From contig NZ_CP021108.1 in assembly GCF_002119685.1 (NCBI RefSeq), positions 1,116,001 to 1,180,000 on the forward strand: 64,000 nucleotides of DNA, given 5' to 3'. A model generated the notes under the pieces. That model worked only from the letters and a program-made list of their open reading frames with translations. It had not been told where the DNA came from and made no database searches. The DNA comes from Bordetella genomosp. 8 (GTDB lineage: Bacteria > Pseudomonadota > Gammaproteobacteria > Burkholderiales > Burkholderiaceae_B). A program made the translations under genes and the position numbers. Positions 18,201 to 25,801 of this stretch are shown one piece after another. Numbering within the stretch: the stretch's first letter is position 1; each line of letters starts with the position of its first letter.

Positions 18201-18374
18201 CGCTTCGCCGCCGCGCGCCGGCCGGCATCCGTGCCGGAAGCCGGACAGCCGGGGGTGTCGCCGGCCTGGGAGGGTAAGGTGGATCAGTGGCTGGCCGTGT
18301 ACCTGGACAGCCGCGCGCCGCGGGGCGGCCTGCTGGACCGGATCGTCTTCTGGTTGCAGCGCTGGATGGTATGA
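15291..18374 (+). CDS. Large ankyrin-like repeat protein, candidate secreted effector or scaffold (unrecognised)
   Basis: A 1027-residue protein I cannot name. Residues 1-55 are Ala/Ser-rich and unstructured-looking, without a hydrophobic signal peptide. Residues about 60-580 are helical with no motif I recognise; a Cys at 66 and a CNLSASLSVCQGG segment near 156-168 are conspicuous. Residues about 583-960 hold eight tandem units of about 47 residues, each of the form L-x2-A-x3-G-x3-A-I-x-A-Y-x3-L, then a short helix and LPxLL; the first half resembles an ankyrin repeat. The C-terminal 60 residues are basic, then hydrophobic (LDRIVFWLQRWMV). This layout recalls ankyrin-bearing type III effectors of the EspL/ShET2 type, but homology is unproven and no secretion genes are nearby. 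The start at 15291 is uncertain; a GTG at 15279 is an alternative. Confidence 0.6.
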   Translation: MYAQTAGVVAHAASGFRPEFFLPLQSKADAPLSSAALSSAAPSDTESSDTGISYSRELHGSNRAFCASPAFPRYREEMRVLLDILTAFAIHDDMPAATRTAIADGFSQLYQRRFDAPYVEPYAELIDGPGKRALESICALVHDESIPLALRRATACNLSASLSVCQGGTLSNLLLAQRTLMTSAGGIRARLWKIKDECARALLLEAVHEKFHTRKEYLSAEMHYVNSAWNLLAGEFGLQAMNDPGADALLAGDTAFLGLCRARLLAGLTPENLATRLAEDCLGAFVGSAPEGARGAPYGAGIPAWFDSALESILLDLRLGADRLTLHAFVQLDEAGQRYRLRTDATLVAVALLDAIHAEGLMDHMPQYGGEWVDQDGQRAAMLVHGTLAWRASATGRGEARPVWNAAESAAELLTVEDLRRWKNAYDPFGDDVPAILLRAAIRADEPEALAAVPAAWLMDADTALQLLARMGDERANRYLETHVSHFLVRFPHDQRAAFIDGAMHRGHAAGLLACSWYADMYALLSETPVAGGPTRLQRWMTLRDAAAIDAVRDLADNGWGGATCPPRKAAQLAALMRGHKQTPILYEAMARGDAAGIAAWGRLLCSSAILPNIGAMLPDLLVADRQGGISALSEAMHKNCAASVAAYGAMLADARLLQEVHTQLPALLAGTGSRFRRTPHRATALMYGMDGGAVAAIEAYGELLVQPALLSRISKDIPKLFGISGAGRRGSARAYRRAPLWWAMNNGHAGAVGAFQRILTQAAVMDCMKPHLPDVLAGWDPAGRITALHAALRKDYAAAIDAYHAFLAHPDVLPRIRAALPELLRAEDSWGSPGLAIAASRGCARAIAAYHAILVDDAIWPTVRASLPGLLKARPLGEATGLAQALGAGHADVLKAYHAMLVDRKILPEIQHVLATLLIKRGVSGMTGLPLAVRGGYQPAIDAFRAILVDSRIEPYIGGAVGRRSVRSRRFAAARRPASVPEAGQPGVSPAWEGKVDQWLAVYLDSRAPRGGLLDRIVFWLQRWMV

Positions 18375-18384
18375 GTCCCAGGCC

Positions 18385-18915
18385 TTATTCCACGGTGATG
18401 ACGATCGCGACGCGGCGGTTTTCCGCGCGGCCGGCCGGAGTGCCGTTGTCGGCCACCGGCCGGGTCGCGCCCAAGCCGCGTACCTGGACGTTGGCCGCCG
18501 GCATGCCGGCGGCCTTGACGACGTCGGCGACGGCCTGGGCACGCCGCAAAGACAACTGCTGGTTGTAGTCGGCGGCGCCGACATTGTCGGTATGGCCGTC
18601 CAGACGCATGCGGTCCAGGCCGACGCGCAGCAGGTTGCCGGTCAGGCGCTGCAGGTTCTGGCCGGCTTCCGGCTTGACGACATAGGCGTCGAAGTCGAAC
18701 AGCACCTTATCGGACAGCCCCAACTCCCAGCCTTCCTCGGTCTGCTTGAAGCCTTCCTGCTTGAGCACGGCGATCTGCGCTGGCGTCAGCCCTTTGTGCA
18801 CGGTCTGGCAGCCGGCCAGCACCAGTCCGGCGCAGGCCAGCCACAGGATCCAGCGCAGGCAGGCGCCGATCGTGGCGGGAAAACGGCCGGGGGCGGATAG
18901 ACGGATGGCGGACAC
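18385..18915 (-). CDS. yfiB: OmpA-family lipoprotein, YfiB-like
   Basis: A 176-residue outer-membrane lipoprotein. After the hydrophobic leader ends at LVLAG comes the lipobox Cys near residue 35. A short linker (KGLTPAQIAVLKQEGF) precedes an OmpA-like peptidoglycan-binding domain from about 65 to the end, with VLFDFDAYVVKPEAG, LDGHTDNVGAADYNQQLSLRRAQAV and the closing NRRVAIVI. In the YfiBNR system YfiB captures the periplasmic inhibitor YfiR and thereby frees the cyclase YfiN. Start is GTG with AGGAG seven bases before. It lies 17 bases after yfiN and ends just before the convergent repeat protein gene. Confidence 0.88.
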   Translation of the reverse strand: MSAIRLSAPGRFPATIGACLRWILWLACAGLVLAGCQTVHKGLTPAQIAVLKQEGFKQTEEGWELGLSDKVLFDFDAYVVKPEAGQNLQRLTGNLLRVGLDRMRLDGHTDNVGAADYNQQLSLRRAQAVADVVKAAGMPAANVQVRGLGATRPVADNGTPAGRAENRRVAIVITVE

Positions 18916-18932
18916 GGAAGGACTCCTCTGCG

Positions 18933-20213
18933 TTAGTTGTAGGCGGTATGGATTTCGCGCGACGGCCGTCCGCGGCGGCCGGCCGTCGACTGGGTGCCGC
19001 CGCCGCGCCGTTTCGCGCGGTACATCGCGCTATCCGCCGCGTCGAACAGGTCGGTGGGATTGCCGGCATGATCGGGATAGACGGCGATGCCGATGCTCAG
19101 CGAACAGATGATATGTTCGCCGTTGGGAAGGCGGATGGGGGACCGCATGCCCAGCAGGATGTCGTCGGCGATGCGCTGCGCGTCGCTCAGTTCGCGCAGG
19201 GGCGACAGCATGACGGCGAACTCGTCGCCGCCCAGCCGGGCGACGACATCGCCTTCGCGCAACTGGCCGCGTACGCGCGCGGCGATGTTGATCAGGACGG
19301 CATCGCCGGCCGCGTGGCCCATGCCGTCATTGATTTCCTTGAACCGGTCGCTATCCAGGAACATGATGGCCACGCGACGGTCCAGTACGGCGGCATCGTG
19401 GATGGCGCGGTCCAGCTGCTCTTCGAAGTGCGCACGGTTCGGCAGCCCGGTCAGGCTGTCGTGCGCGGCCTTGTGCGCCAGCGATGCGTTTTCATGCAGC
19501 CATTGCGTCTGCCAGGCTTCCAGCTCATCCAGCAAGGCATTGAAGTCTTCCCCTAGCGCATGCAGTTCCTGGATGCGCGCGGGCGGCACGCGGCGTGCGA
19601 AGGCGCGCTCGTTGCGCACGGCGTGGGCGACCTCGGCCAGCGTCCGCAGCGGGCGCACGATTTCGCGCGAGGTCCTGCGGGAGAGCCAGCTGGCGATCAG
19701 TCCGCTGACGAGTACGCAGGCCAGCACGCCGCCCAGCCCTTTCAACAGGAAATCGAACAGATTGGCGCCCCGGCTCACCAGCAGCAGGCGGCCCACCACC
19801 TGGCCCTGGTGCGCGATGGGGGTGTAGACGGGCGGCGGATTGACCAGCCGCGCCACCTGCTCCCGAATCCAGACGAAGTTTTCCTGTTGCGGGTGATGCC
19901 ATTCCGCCAGGATCTCGTTACGCCCGTCGAAGACTACGGCGGACGACACGTCCTCCCTGGCGGCGATCGTCGCCAGGATTTCCATGGCGGCCTGGCGGTC
20001 CTGGAAGACGGTGGCCGCTTCCACGGTGTAGGCGATGGACCGGGCGATCAGCTTCTGGTGGTGATCGCTATAGGTTCGCAGCGCGAACAATCCCATCACC
20101 ATCACGATAATGCCGGCCAGCCCCACGGCGAACAGGGTCACGGCGATGTGCAGTCTGCGCAGCGCCTGGCGCAGGGTGGGGCGGTTGTAGTCGGGGCGCG
20201 CGTTCTTCTTCAT
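18933..20213 (-). CDS. yfiN: YfiN-like membrane diguanylate cyclase
   Basis: A 426-residue inner-membrane cyclase making cyclic di-GMP from two GTP. A first transmembrane helix covers residues about 22-45, a periplasmic sensor domain 46-150, a second helix 155-178 (LLKGLGGVLACVLVSGLIASW), a HAMP segment to about 235, then the GGDEF domain opening with DSLTGLPNR. The active motif GGDEF is intact and an RxxD inhibitory site (REGD) stands five residues before it, so product inhibition is expected. The ATG at 20213 overlaps the yfiR stop by four bases; a longer upstream frame only overlaps yfiR. Order yfiR-yfiN-yfiB matches the known inhibitor-cyclase-activator module. Confidence 0.9.
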   Translation of the reverse strand: MKKNARPDYNRPTLRQALRRLHIAVTLFAVGLAGIIVMVMGLFALRTYSDHHQKLIARSIAYTVEAATVFQDRQAAMEILATIAAREDVSSAVVFDGRNEILAEWHHPQQENFVWIREQVARLVNPPPVYTPIAHQGQVVGRLLLVSRGANLFDFLLKGLGGVLACVLVSGLIASWLSRRTSREIVRPLRTLAEVAHAVRNERAFARRVPPARIQELHALGEDFNALLDELEAWQTQWLHENASLAHKAAHDSLTGLPNRAHFEEQLDRAIHDAAVLDRRVAIMFLDSDRFKEINDGMGHAAGDAVLINIAARVRGQLREGDVVARLGGDEFAVMLSPLRELSDAQRIADDILLGMRSPIRLPNGEHIICSLSIGIAVYPDHAGNPTDLFDAADSAMYRAKRRGGGTQSTAGRRGRPSREIHTAYN

Positions 20214-20752
20214 GGAGATGACCTGCGACGCGAAAGCTGAAGCACGCTGGGATTGATGCGAACACCGCTGCGCGCCACGGAATCGAGATTGATCTGGAAC
20301 CCGACACGGTCGGACTGGACGTCCAGACAGAACATGCCGCCGACGGCGCACTCGGCGTCGTCCTCGACGATGCTGACCACGGGATGGCCCACGATGCGCC
20401 GCAACAGCCGTTGCCGCGCCTCATTGCCCAGGCCTCCCATATAGACCGCGTCGCAGCCCGCCACCAGCGCGGGATCGTCCGCGGCCATCCGCCGCGCCTG
20501 TACGGCCAGCGAGGGCGGTCGCGCCTGTTCGTCGAACAGGGCGGCCGCGTAGGCCGGCTGGCCCGCGACGCACAGGCGTATCGCTTCAGGCTGCACCGGC
20601 CAGCGTGCATAGCCCAGGATCCCCATGACCACCTGGCCCACCATGGCGGCGCGGGCATCCGCATCGGCCGGCAAGGGGGCGGCGCCCGCGGCCGCATGGA
20701 AGACCGCCAGCAGCGCAGGCAACCAGAAGCGCCATGCGTGGCGGCCTATCAT
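20210..20752 (-). CDS. yfiR: YfiR-like periplasmic inhibitor (DUF4154)
   Basis: A 180-residue periplasmic protein with a signal peptide (WLPALLAVFHAAAGA, cleavage near residue 25). The YfiR family marks are the FTRW-like opening strand (ILGYARWP), LCVAGQPAYAAALF, the ECAVGGMFC pair and the closing FQINLDSVARSGVRINPSVLQLS. In known systems YfiR holds the periplasmic part of YfiN inactive and links cyclase activity to envelope redox state through its cysteines; four Cys (near 45, 90, 133 and 140) could serve this here. First gene of the leftward trio. Confidence 0.9.
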   Translation of the reverse strand: MIGRHAWRFWLPALLAVFHAAAGAAPLPADADARAAMVGQVVMGILGYARWPVQPEAIRLCVAGQPAYAAALFDEQARPPSLAVQARRMAADDPALVAGCDAVYMGGLGNEARQRLLRRIVGHPVVSIVEDDAECAVGGMFCLDVQSDRVGFQINLDSVARSGVRINPSVLQLSRRRSSP

Positions 20753-20943
20753 GGGAGCGGCAAATGGGAAGAGGATCCGGATAAACCGTGGGAGTGTAGA
20801 TTAGTTTGGTTATTTTTTGTCAATAGCCGTCAGATGCATTAAGCCTTCGGCACGATCCGGGAAAGAACGTCGATGGCGCAACCACCGTCAGGCGCCACGC
20901 GTTACCATGGCGACCGGACTCAAATTCCGGTGGAGGATCCGAG

Positions 20944-21378
20944 ATGGCGCTCCTGAAATTCAACCAGGACCCCGAAGAGCCAGAACTCTGGGCGGTGGAA
21001 AACGTCATGTATGCGGTGGATCGTCCCCCCATACACGTGATGGTGCAGACCGACGGCGAAACGCCGTCGCGCGAGTGCCAGAAGGTACTGCTTGCCCTGC
21101 TGGACGGCTTGAGCGACAAGGTCCTGGAGGCCGCGGAGCTGCTGCTCGAGCAGTATTCGCGCGACGAATGCGAAAAGATGGGGATCGACCTGGCGCGGCT
21201 GCCGCGCAAGGACACGCCCGAGGCCATGGCGGAGGTGGCCGTGCTGCGGGCGCTATGGGTGTTCGACGAAAGCGGCGAGGACTACGAATTGTGGTTCACC
21301 GTCCCGTGGGACCAGGAACATACCTACGACGTCGAATTCGAAGGCGGCGAAGCCGTCGCCTGCACGATCAACGAATAG
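20944..21378 (+). CDS. Hypothetical acidic cytoplasmic protein
   Basis: A 144-residue acidic protein with no signal peptide, membrane segment or motif I recognise. It has mixed helices and a C-terminal strand-rich end (YELWFTVPWDQEHTYDVEFEGG), which suggests a small alpha/beta fold of the DUF type. Start supported by GGAGG eight bases before the ATG. It stands alone between the divergent yfi operon and a convergent hypothetical gene. Confidence 0.7.
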   Translation: MALLKFNQDPEEPELWAVENVMYAVDRPPIHVMVQTDGETPSRECQKVLLALLDGLSDKVLEAAELLLEQYSRDECEKMGIDLARLPRKDTPEAMAEVAVLRALWVFDESGEDYELWFTVPWDQEHTYDVEFEGGEAVACTINE

Positions 21379-21383
21379 CCGCC

Positions 21384-21947
21384 TTACTCCGCGGGGCCGT
21401 ACTGCGTGGCGCCGGCCGCCGACGTTCCGGCCGCCGAGGCGCCCGATGAGCCGGCGTCTTCTTCGTCATGGCGCCGGGTGCGGTCCCGCAGGTACTCCAC
21501 CGGTACATTGGGGCTCACCTGCGTGACCCGGTCCCGCTGGATGCGCGAAGAGACGAAACCCACTTTCTTGGTGGCGGCGCCCTGCAGTAGTACCGAGAGG
21601 ATCGCGCCCTTGTCCTGGATCCATTGCGTCTTGCCGCGCAGCAGCCTGACGGCGTCTTCGGGCGGTCCCAGCTTGAAGGTGGCGCCGCTGATGGTCGTGG
21701 TCTTGCGTCCGGCGAAGTCCGCTTCGGTCAGGCTGGTCATCGACACCGCATCCAGGTTGCTGCTCATGCTGTCGATGCGGTAGACGAAATTGATCTGCGT
21801 ATGCGGATCCTGGATCACGATGAATTTTTCCGAGCCGGAAAAATCACCCAGCTGGCCGACGATGATGGATTCGACCCATTGATTGCCGCGTTTTTCCTCT
21901 GTGTACAGAAAAACCGTCGGAGGAGCGGATGTGAAATTCTGCGTCAT
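21384..21947 (-). CDS. Hypothetical protein with low-complexity C-terminus
   Basis: A 187-residue protein without signal peptide. The N-terminal two thirds look like a beta-rich domain (PPTVFLYTEEKRGNQWVESI, FIVIQDPHTQINFVYRIDSM); the last 35 residues are acidic then Ala/Gly/Ser-rich. No family recognised. The ATG at 21947 is chosen because the 30 residues upstream are Arg/Pro-rich and look like non-coding translation, though the ribosome site is weak. It converges with the preceding gene with a five-base gap. Confidence 0.6.
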   Translation of the reverse strand: MTQNFTSAPPTVFLYTEEKRGNQWVESIIVGQLGDFSGSEKFIVIQDPHTQINFVYRIDSMSSNLDAVSMTSLTEADFAGRKTTTISGATFKLGPPEDAVRLLRGKTQWIQDKGAILSVLLQGAATKKVGFVSSRIQRDRVTQVSPNVPVEYLRDRTRRHDEEDAGSSGASAAGTSAAGATQYGPAE

Positions 21948-22080
21948 GGCGTAAGAAAAGGGCCGGCCCCCATGGGCCCGGCGGCGCGGTGATCCCGGCG
22001 CGAACGCGCGGGAGTTTACCCGGGATCGCGCCGGCATGGACGCCCGGCGCGCCCCGCGGCGCGGGGTTCCACGCGGGTGC

Positions 22081-22410
22081 TTATTGGCCTTGCGCGCGGC
22101 GTTGGTTCAACTGGTCCAGGCAGACGCCCACGGCCTGGCGCATTTTTTCCGCCGAGGTGGCTTCCCGGTCGGCGTCGTTGCGGCATTGCGTGTACAGGCG
22201 CACGCTTTCGGGCGTGTCGCGCACGGGCGGCGGCGGGGGCACGGCAGGTCCCTGCGGCGTCACGGTCATGCGCAGCGTGGAAGGGGGCGACAGGCTGCCG
22301 TCATGGCCGGGAAACTGCATCTCCTGCGGGGCCTGGGCCTGGGCGGAAGCCGCGCCTGCGGCGGCCCACATCAGGGCGATTGCGATCGCGGATATCGCGC
22401 GTGATTTCAT
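22081..22410 (-). CDS. Small periplasmic hypothetical protein
   Basis: A 109-residue secreted protein: signal peptide MKSRAISAIAIALMWAAAGAASAQA with AxA cleavage near residue 24, a Pro-rich linker (AVPPPPPVRD), then a helical end with two Cys 20 residues apart, in YTQCRNDADREAT and VGVCLDQL, able to form a helical-hairpin disulfide. No family recognised. Monocistronic as far as can be seen. Confidence 0.7.
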   Translation of the reverse strand: MKSRAISAIAIALMWAAAGAASAQAQAPQEMQFPGHDGSLSPPSTLRMTVTPQGPAVPPPPPVRDTPESVRLYTQCRNDADREATSAEKMRQAVGVCLDQLNQRRAQGQ

Positions 22411-22700
22411 GCTGTCCTCTGAGGATGCGCCGGCATGCGCCGGACGGGTGGGCGGACGAGCCGCCTTGCAAGGGGCTTGCCCGAGCTTAACAGGCGTAAG
22501 ACACGGCGGCCGGCCGGTGGTTCACGCCGTGAAACCGGTCCCGGGCGGACGTGCAGGGTAATGCCCGGAAACAATCGCACGCCCGGGCTAGTGCCTACGT
22601 CCCAAGAACTTTCCTTGCAGCCCCGCTAAAATCGCCCGGTTCGGCTCGATCGCCGGTAAAAATTCAACATCACTCAATCATTGCCTACCAGGAGGACCTC
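22411..22700. other. Intergenic region before fba
   Basis: About 290 bases without a supportable gene. It should hold the promoters of the leftward small secreted protein and of fba; the last 70 bases are AT-richer and end in the strong AGGAGG ribosome site of fba. No convincing operator or repeat was seen. Confidence 0.5.
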
Positions 22701-23765
22701 ATGGCCCTAGTTTCCATGCGCCAGCTGCTCGATCATGCCGCCGAGAACGGCTACGGCATCCCGGCGTTCAACGTCAACAACCTCGAGCAGGTCCAGGCCA
22801 TCATGGAGGCCGCCGACGAAACCAATAGCCCGGTGATCATGCAGGCGTCGGCCGGCGCTCGTAAATACGCCGGCGAAGGTTTCCTGAAATATCTGATCCA
22901 GGCTGCCGTCGAGTCCTACCCGCACATCCCCGTGGTCATGCACCAGGATCACGGCCAGTCGCCCAAGATCTGCCAGGGCGCCATCGACCTGGGCTTTTCC
23001 AGCGTGATGATGGACGGCTCGCTGAAGGAAGACGGCAAGACTGTCGCCGACTACGACTACAACGTCGAGGTCACCCGCAAGGTCGTCGAAATGGCCCATA
23101 AGGTCGGCGTAACGGTGGAAGGCGAGCTGGGCTGCCTGGGCTCGCTGGAAACCATGATGGGCGACAAGGAAGACGGCCATGGCGCCGAAGGCACCATGAC
23201 GCGCGAGCAACTGCTGACCGACCCGGAACAGGCCGCCGACTTCGTCCGCAAGACGCAGCTGGACGCCCTGGCCATCGCCATCGGCACCAGCCACGGCGCC
23301 TACAAGTTCACCCGCAAGCCCACCGGCGACATCCTGTCCATTTCCCGCATCAAGGAAATCCACAGCCGCCTGCCCAACACCCACCTGGTGATGCATGGCA
23401 GCTCCAGCGTGCCGCAGGACCTGCTGGCGGAAATCCGTGAATTCGGCGGCGACATGAAGGAAACCTACGGCGTGCCGGTCGAGGAAATCCAGGAAGCCAT
23501 CAAGTACGGCGTGCGCAAGATCAATATCGACACCGATATCCGCCTGGCCATGACGGGCGCGATCCGCCGCTTCTTCGCCGAAAATCCTTCCAAGTTCGAT
23601 CCGCGCGAATACCTGAAGCCGGCGCGCGCCGCCGCCAAGGCGATCTGCGTGCAGCGCTACACGGAATTCGGCACGGCCGGCAATGCCAGCAAGATCAAGG
23701 CGATGCCGCTGCAGGAAATGGCCCAGCAGTATGCCGGGGGCAAGCTGTCCCAGGTCGTGCAGTAA
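22701..23765 (+). CDS. fba: Class II fructose-bisphosphate aldolase
   Basis: A 354-residue zinc-dependent aldolase interconverting fructose 1,6-bisphosphate with dihydroxyacetone phosphate and glyceraldehyde 3-phosphate. Zinc and catalytic residues are visible: HQDHG near residue 81, the VEGELGCLG Glu near 143, GTSHGAYK and VMHGSSS carrying the later His ligands, and KINIDTDIR for phosphate binding. Length and the DREYLKPA-type end match the CbbA/Fba subtype of betaproteobacteria. AGGAGG stands seven bases before the ATG. A terminator-like hairpin follows before purC. Confidence 0.97.
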   Translation: MALVSMRQLLDHAAENGYGIPAFNVNNLEQVQAIMEAADETNSPVIMQASAGARKYAGEGFLKYLIQAAVESYPHIPVVMHQDHGQSPKICQGAIDLGFSSVMMDGSLKEDGKTVADYDYNVEVTRKVVEMAHKVGVTVEGELGCLGSLETMMGDKEDGHGAEGTMTREQLLTDPEQAADFVRKTQLDALAIAIGTSHGAYKFTRKPTGDILSISRIKEIHSRLPNTHLVMHGSSSVPQDLLAEIREFGGDMKETYGVPVEEIQEAIKYGVRKINIDTDIRLAMTGAIRRFFAENPSKFDPREYLKPARAAAKAICVQRYTEFGTAGNASKIKAMPLQEMAQQYAGGKLSQVVQ

Positions 23766-23799
23766 ACTGCGCGCATCCGTCGGCATTTAATTACCTCGG

Positions 23800-23834
23800 A
23801 CATTCCCGCCGGACCGCGCGTCCCGCGGGAATGT
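23800..23834 (+). terminator. Rho-independent terminator-like hairpin after fba
   Basis: ACATTCCCGC at 23800-23809 pairs with GCGGGAATGT at 23825-23834, a ten-base perfect stem with a 15-base loop followed by TTC. It lies 35 bases past the fba stop. It covers the ATG at 23831 that could otherwise be read as a purC start. Confidence 0.65.
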
Positions 23835-23857
23835 TTCATTTCCGCCATAGGCCTCCC

Positions 23858-24739
23858 GTGACTTCAGCCCTGCATCAATCCAGTATCCGGTCCCTGCCCC
23901 TGCTCGGGCGAGGCAAGGTACGCGACATGTACGCCGTCGGCGACGACAAGCTGCTCATCGTCGCGACGGATCGTATATCCGCCTTCGACGTCATCCTCGA
24001 CGATCCCATTCCCGGCAAGGGCCAGGTGCTGACGGCGCTGACCGAGTTCTGGTTGTCCAGGCTGGGGCACGTCATCCCCAACCACTCCACCGGCGTTGCG
24101 CCCGAAGACGTGGTGGCGCCCGACGAAGTCGAGCAGGTCAGGGGCAGGGCGGTGGTGGTGAAGCGGCTCAAGCCCATCCTGGTGGAGGCGGTGGCGCGCG
24201 GGTACCTCATCGGGTCCGGCTGGAAGGACTACCAGGCCACCGGCGCGGTGTGCGGCATCGCGCTGCCCGCCGGCCTGCGGCAGGCGGAAAAGCTGCCGCA
24301 GCCGATTTTCACCCCGGCCGCCAAGGCGGAATTCGGCACCCACGATGAAAACGTCGATTTCGAGCACGTGGTGCGCGAGGTCGGCCAGCAGATGGCCGAA
24401 CGCATCCGCGAGGTGACGCTGGCCTTGTATGCGGAAGCGTCCGCCTTCGCCACGACCAAGGGCATCATCATTGCCGATACCAAGTTCGAATTCGGCCTGG
24501 ACGATGATGGGGCGCTGCATCTGATGGACGAGGTGCTGACGCCGGATTCCTCGCGATTCTGGCCGGCCGACAGCTATGCGGTGGGCATCAGCCCGCCTTC
24601 GTTCGACAAGCAGTTCGTGCGCGACTGGCTGGAAACGCAGCCCTGGGACAAGACGCCGCCCGCGCCGCGGCTGCCCGCCGACGTCATCCGCAAGACGGCG
24701 GAGAAGTACCGCGAGGCCCTGGACCGGCTGACGGCCTAG
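23858..24739 (+). CDS. purC: Phosphoribosylaminoimidazole-succinocarboxamide synthase (SAICAR synthetase)
   Basis: A 293-residue PurC, joining CAIR and aspartate with ATP in purine synthesis. Conserved stretches: [14 protein letters not shown]-binding loop near residue 18, [13 protein letters not shown], the [11 protein letters not shown] loop, and [10 protein letters not shown] followed by [13 protein letters not shown]. The start is taken as GTG at 23858, giving the usual [13 protein letters not shown] N-terminus; the in-frame ATG at 23831 falls inside the terminator stem. PurC of this length (about 290) is the type found in Bordetella and fungi. Confidence 0.95.
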   Translation: MTSALHQSSIRSLPLLGRGKVRDMYAVGDDKLLIVATDRISAFDVILDDPIPGKGQVLTALTEFWLSRLGHVIPNHSTGVAPEDVVAPDEVEQVRGRAVVVKRLKPILVEAVARGYLIGSGWKDYQATGAVCGIALPAGLRQAEKLPQPIFTPAAKAEFGTHDENVDFEHVVREVGQQMAERIREVTLALYAEASAFATTKGIIIADTKFEFGLDDDGALHLMDEVLTPDSSRFWPADSYAVGISPPSFDKQFVRDWLETQPWDKTPPAPRLPADVIRKTAEKYREALDRLTA

Positions 24740-24740
24740 C

Positions 24741-24837
24741 GCGGCCCGGCCTACGCGGCTCGGCCTACGCGGCTCGGCCTACGCGGCCCGGCCTACGCGG
24801 CCCGGCCTACGCGGCCCGGCCTACGCGGCCCGGCCCG
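24741..24837. repeat. 14-bp tandem repeat, about 6.6 copies
   Basis: Unit GCGGCCCGGCCTAC begins two bases after the purC stop and repeats six full times plus a partial copy. The second and third copies have T for C at position 6; the others are identical. It is noncoding and pure enough to suggest recent slippage. With its GGCC cores, transcripts could fold strongly and act on purC message stability, but there is no T-run. Confidence 0.9.
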
Positions 24838-25002
24838 ATCGCGGAGCGGCGGGGGGCGGCCACGTGCCGGCTGCTCCGCCGTAGTCGTCTTTCCGCCAAG
24901 GATCATATATAGTGCCGCGCAGCCGCGCCCCGGGTGGGGCGGCGGGGGCGCTGTCGGCCACCCGGTCCGGCACCAGGCGCAAGCAAGGGGAGTGGCGCTG
25001 AA

Positions 25003-25161
25003 ATGATCATGATGCTGCCGTTCGTACTCGGCATGCTGGCGGTTTGGTTCGGTATCCGGGGCAGGCGGTCGGCCTGCTTCGCCTTATGGATCGTGACCCT
25101 GCTGGTCTTCGCCGCCTGGGCGAACCACCACATGACCGACCCGCTGCGGCTGTCGCTCTAG
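25003..25161 (+). CDS. DUF5993-family small membrane protein
   Basis: A 52-residue protein with two hydrophobic helices (MLPFVLGMLAVWFGI and CFALWIVTLLVFAAWANH) and a short polar end TDPLRLSL. This is the DUF5993 pattern, a miniprotein regularly found immediately before a dsbB-type gene. The ATG at 25003 starts the homologous part; the longer upstream frame is GC-rich noise. Ten bases separate it from dsbB, so the two are co-transcribed and it may assist the DsbB-like oxidase; that function is inference. Confidence 0.8.
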   Translation: MIMMLPFVLGMLAVWFGIRGRRSACFALWIVTLLVFAAWANHHMTDPLRLSL

Positions 25162-25171
25162 GAACACAGCC

Positions 25172-25744
25172 ATGCAATTCGCCTCCCGGGCCTCGCATCC
25201 CGCTTCGACCCTGTTGAATGGGCTGGCCTTGCTGGCGATCACGGGCTCGCTGATCCTGGCCTTCGCCTGGCAGATCCTCTTCAACGAATTGCCCTGCCCG
25301 CTGTGCCTGCTGCAGCGCCTGGCGCTGGTGATGGCGGGCGCGGGCCTGCTGCTGAATCTGCGTTTCGGCGCCTCGCCGGCGCATTACGCCATGGTCCTCG
25401 CCGCCGCCTTGGCCGGCGCGGTGGTGGCGGCGCGGCAGATGATGCTGCACCAGGCACCGGCGGACCCGGGCTACGGCTCGACGCTGCTCGGCATGCATTT
25501 CTACACCTGGGCGCTGGTGGCCTTCGTCGCGCTGATCGCCTATTGCGCGGTGATGCTGGCCCTGGACCGCCGGTCGGGCGACAACAGCCATCCGCGGCGC
25601 GCCGGCATCGTCGCCGGCGCCATCATGTGGCTGTTTTTCGTGACCGTCGTGGCGCACGCCGCCGGCACGACGCTGGAATGCGGCCTGGGACCTTGCCCGG
25701 ATAATCCCACGACCTACCAGTGGCTTCCGGCGTTCGGCGGCTGA
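25172..25744 (+). CDS. dsbB: DsbB-family disulfide oxidoreductase, C-terminal Cys-pair variant
   Basis: A 190-residue integral membrane quinone-linked oxidase that would reoxidise DsbA. The first Cys pair, PCPLC at residues 42-45, follows TM1 as in all DsbB proteins. The second pair, however, is in the C-terminal tail (CGLGPC, 170-175) after a probable fifth helix, not in the loop between TM3 and TM4 as in Escherichia coli DsbB; the TM3-TM4 loop here has no Cys. By the positive-inside rule, the DRRSGDNSHPRR stretch is cytoplasmic, placing the tail in the periplasm. So both redox pairs face the right side but in a different topology. Confidence 0.88.
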   Translation: MQFASRASHPASTLLNGLALLAITGSLILAFAWQILFNELPCPLCLLQRLALVMAGAGLLLNLRFGASPAHYAMVLAAALAGAVVAARQMMLHQAPADPGYGSTLLGMHFYTWALVAFVALIAYCAVMLALDRRSGDNSHPRRAGIVAGAIMWLFFVTVVAHAAGTTLECGLGPCPDNPTTYQWLPAFGG

Positions 25745-25801
25745 CTCCCCGCCGGGGCAGGTAAAATCGAGGACTTTCCTCGCCGCCCTCCAACCGCCGT
25801 T

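Noticed and set aside
16403..18277. Long plus-strand frame inside the repeat protein gene
   Set aside because: Composition is Arg/Pro/Gly-rich and lacks the helical repeat pattern seen in the other frame; treated as an out-of-frame shadow.
24741..24837. CRISPR array
   Set aside because: The 14-base units are directly abutting without spacers, so it is a simple tandem repeat.
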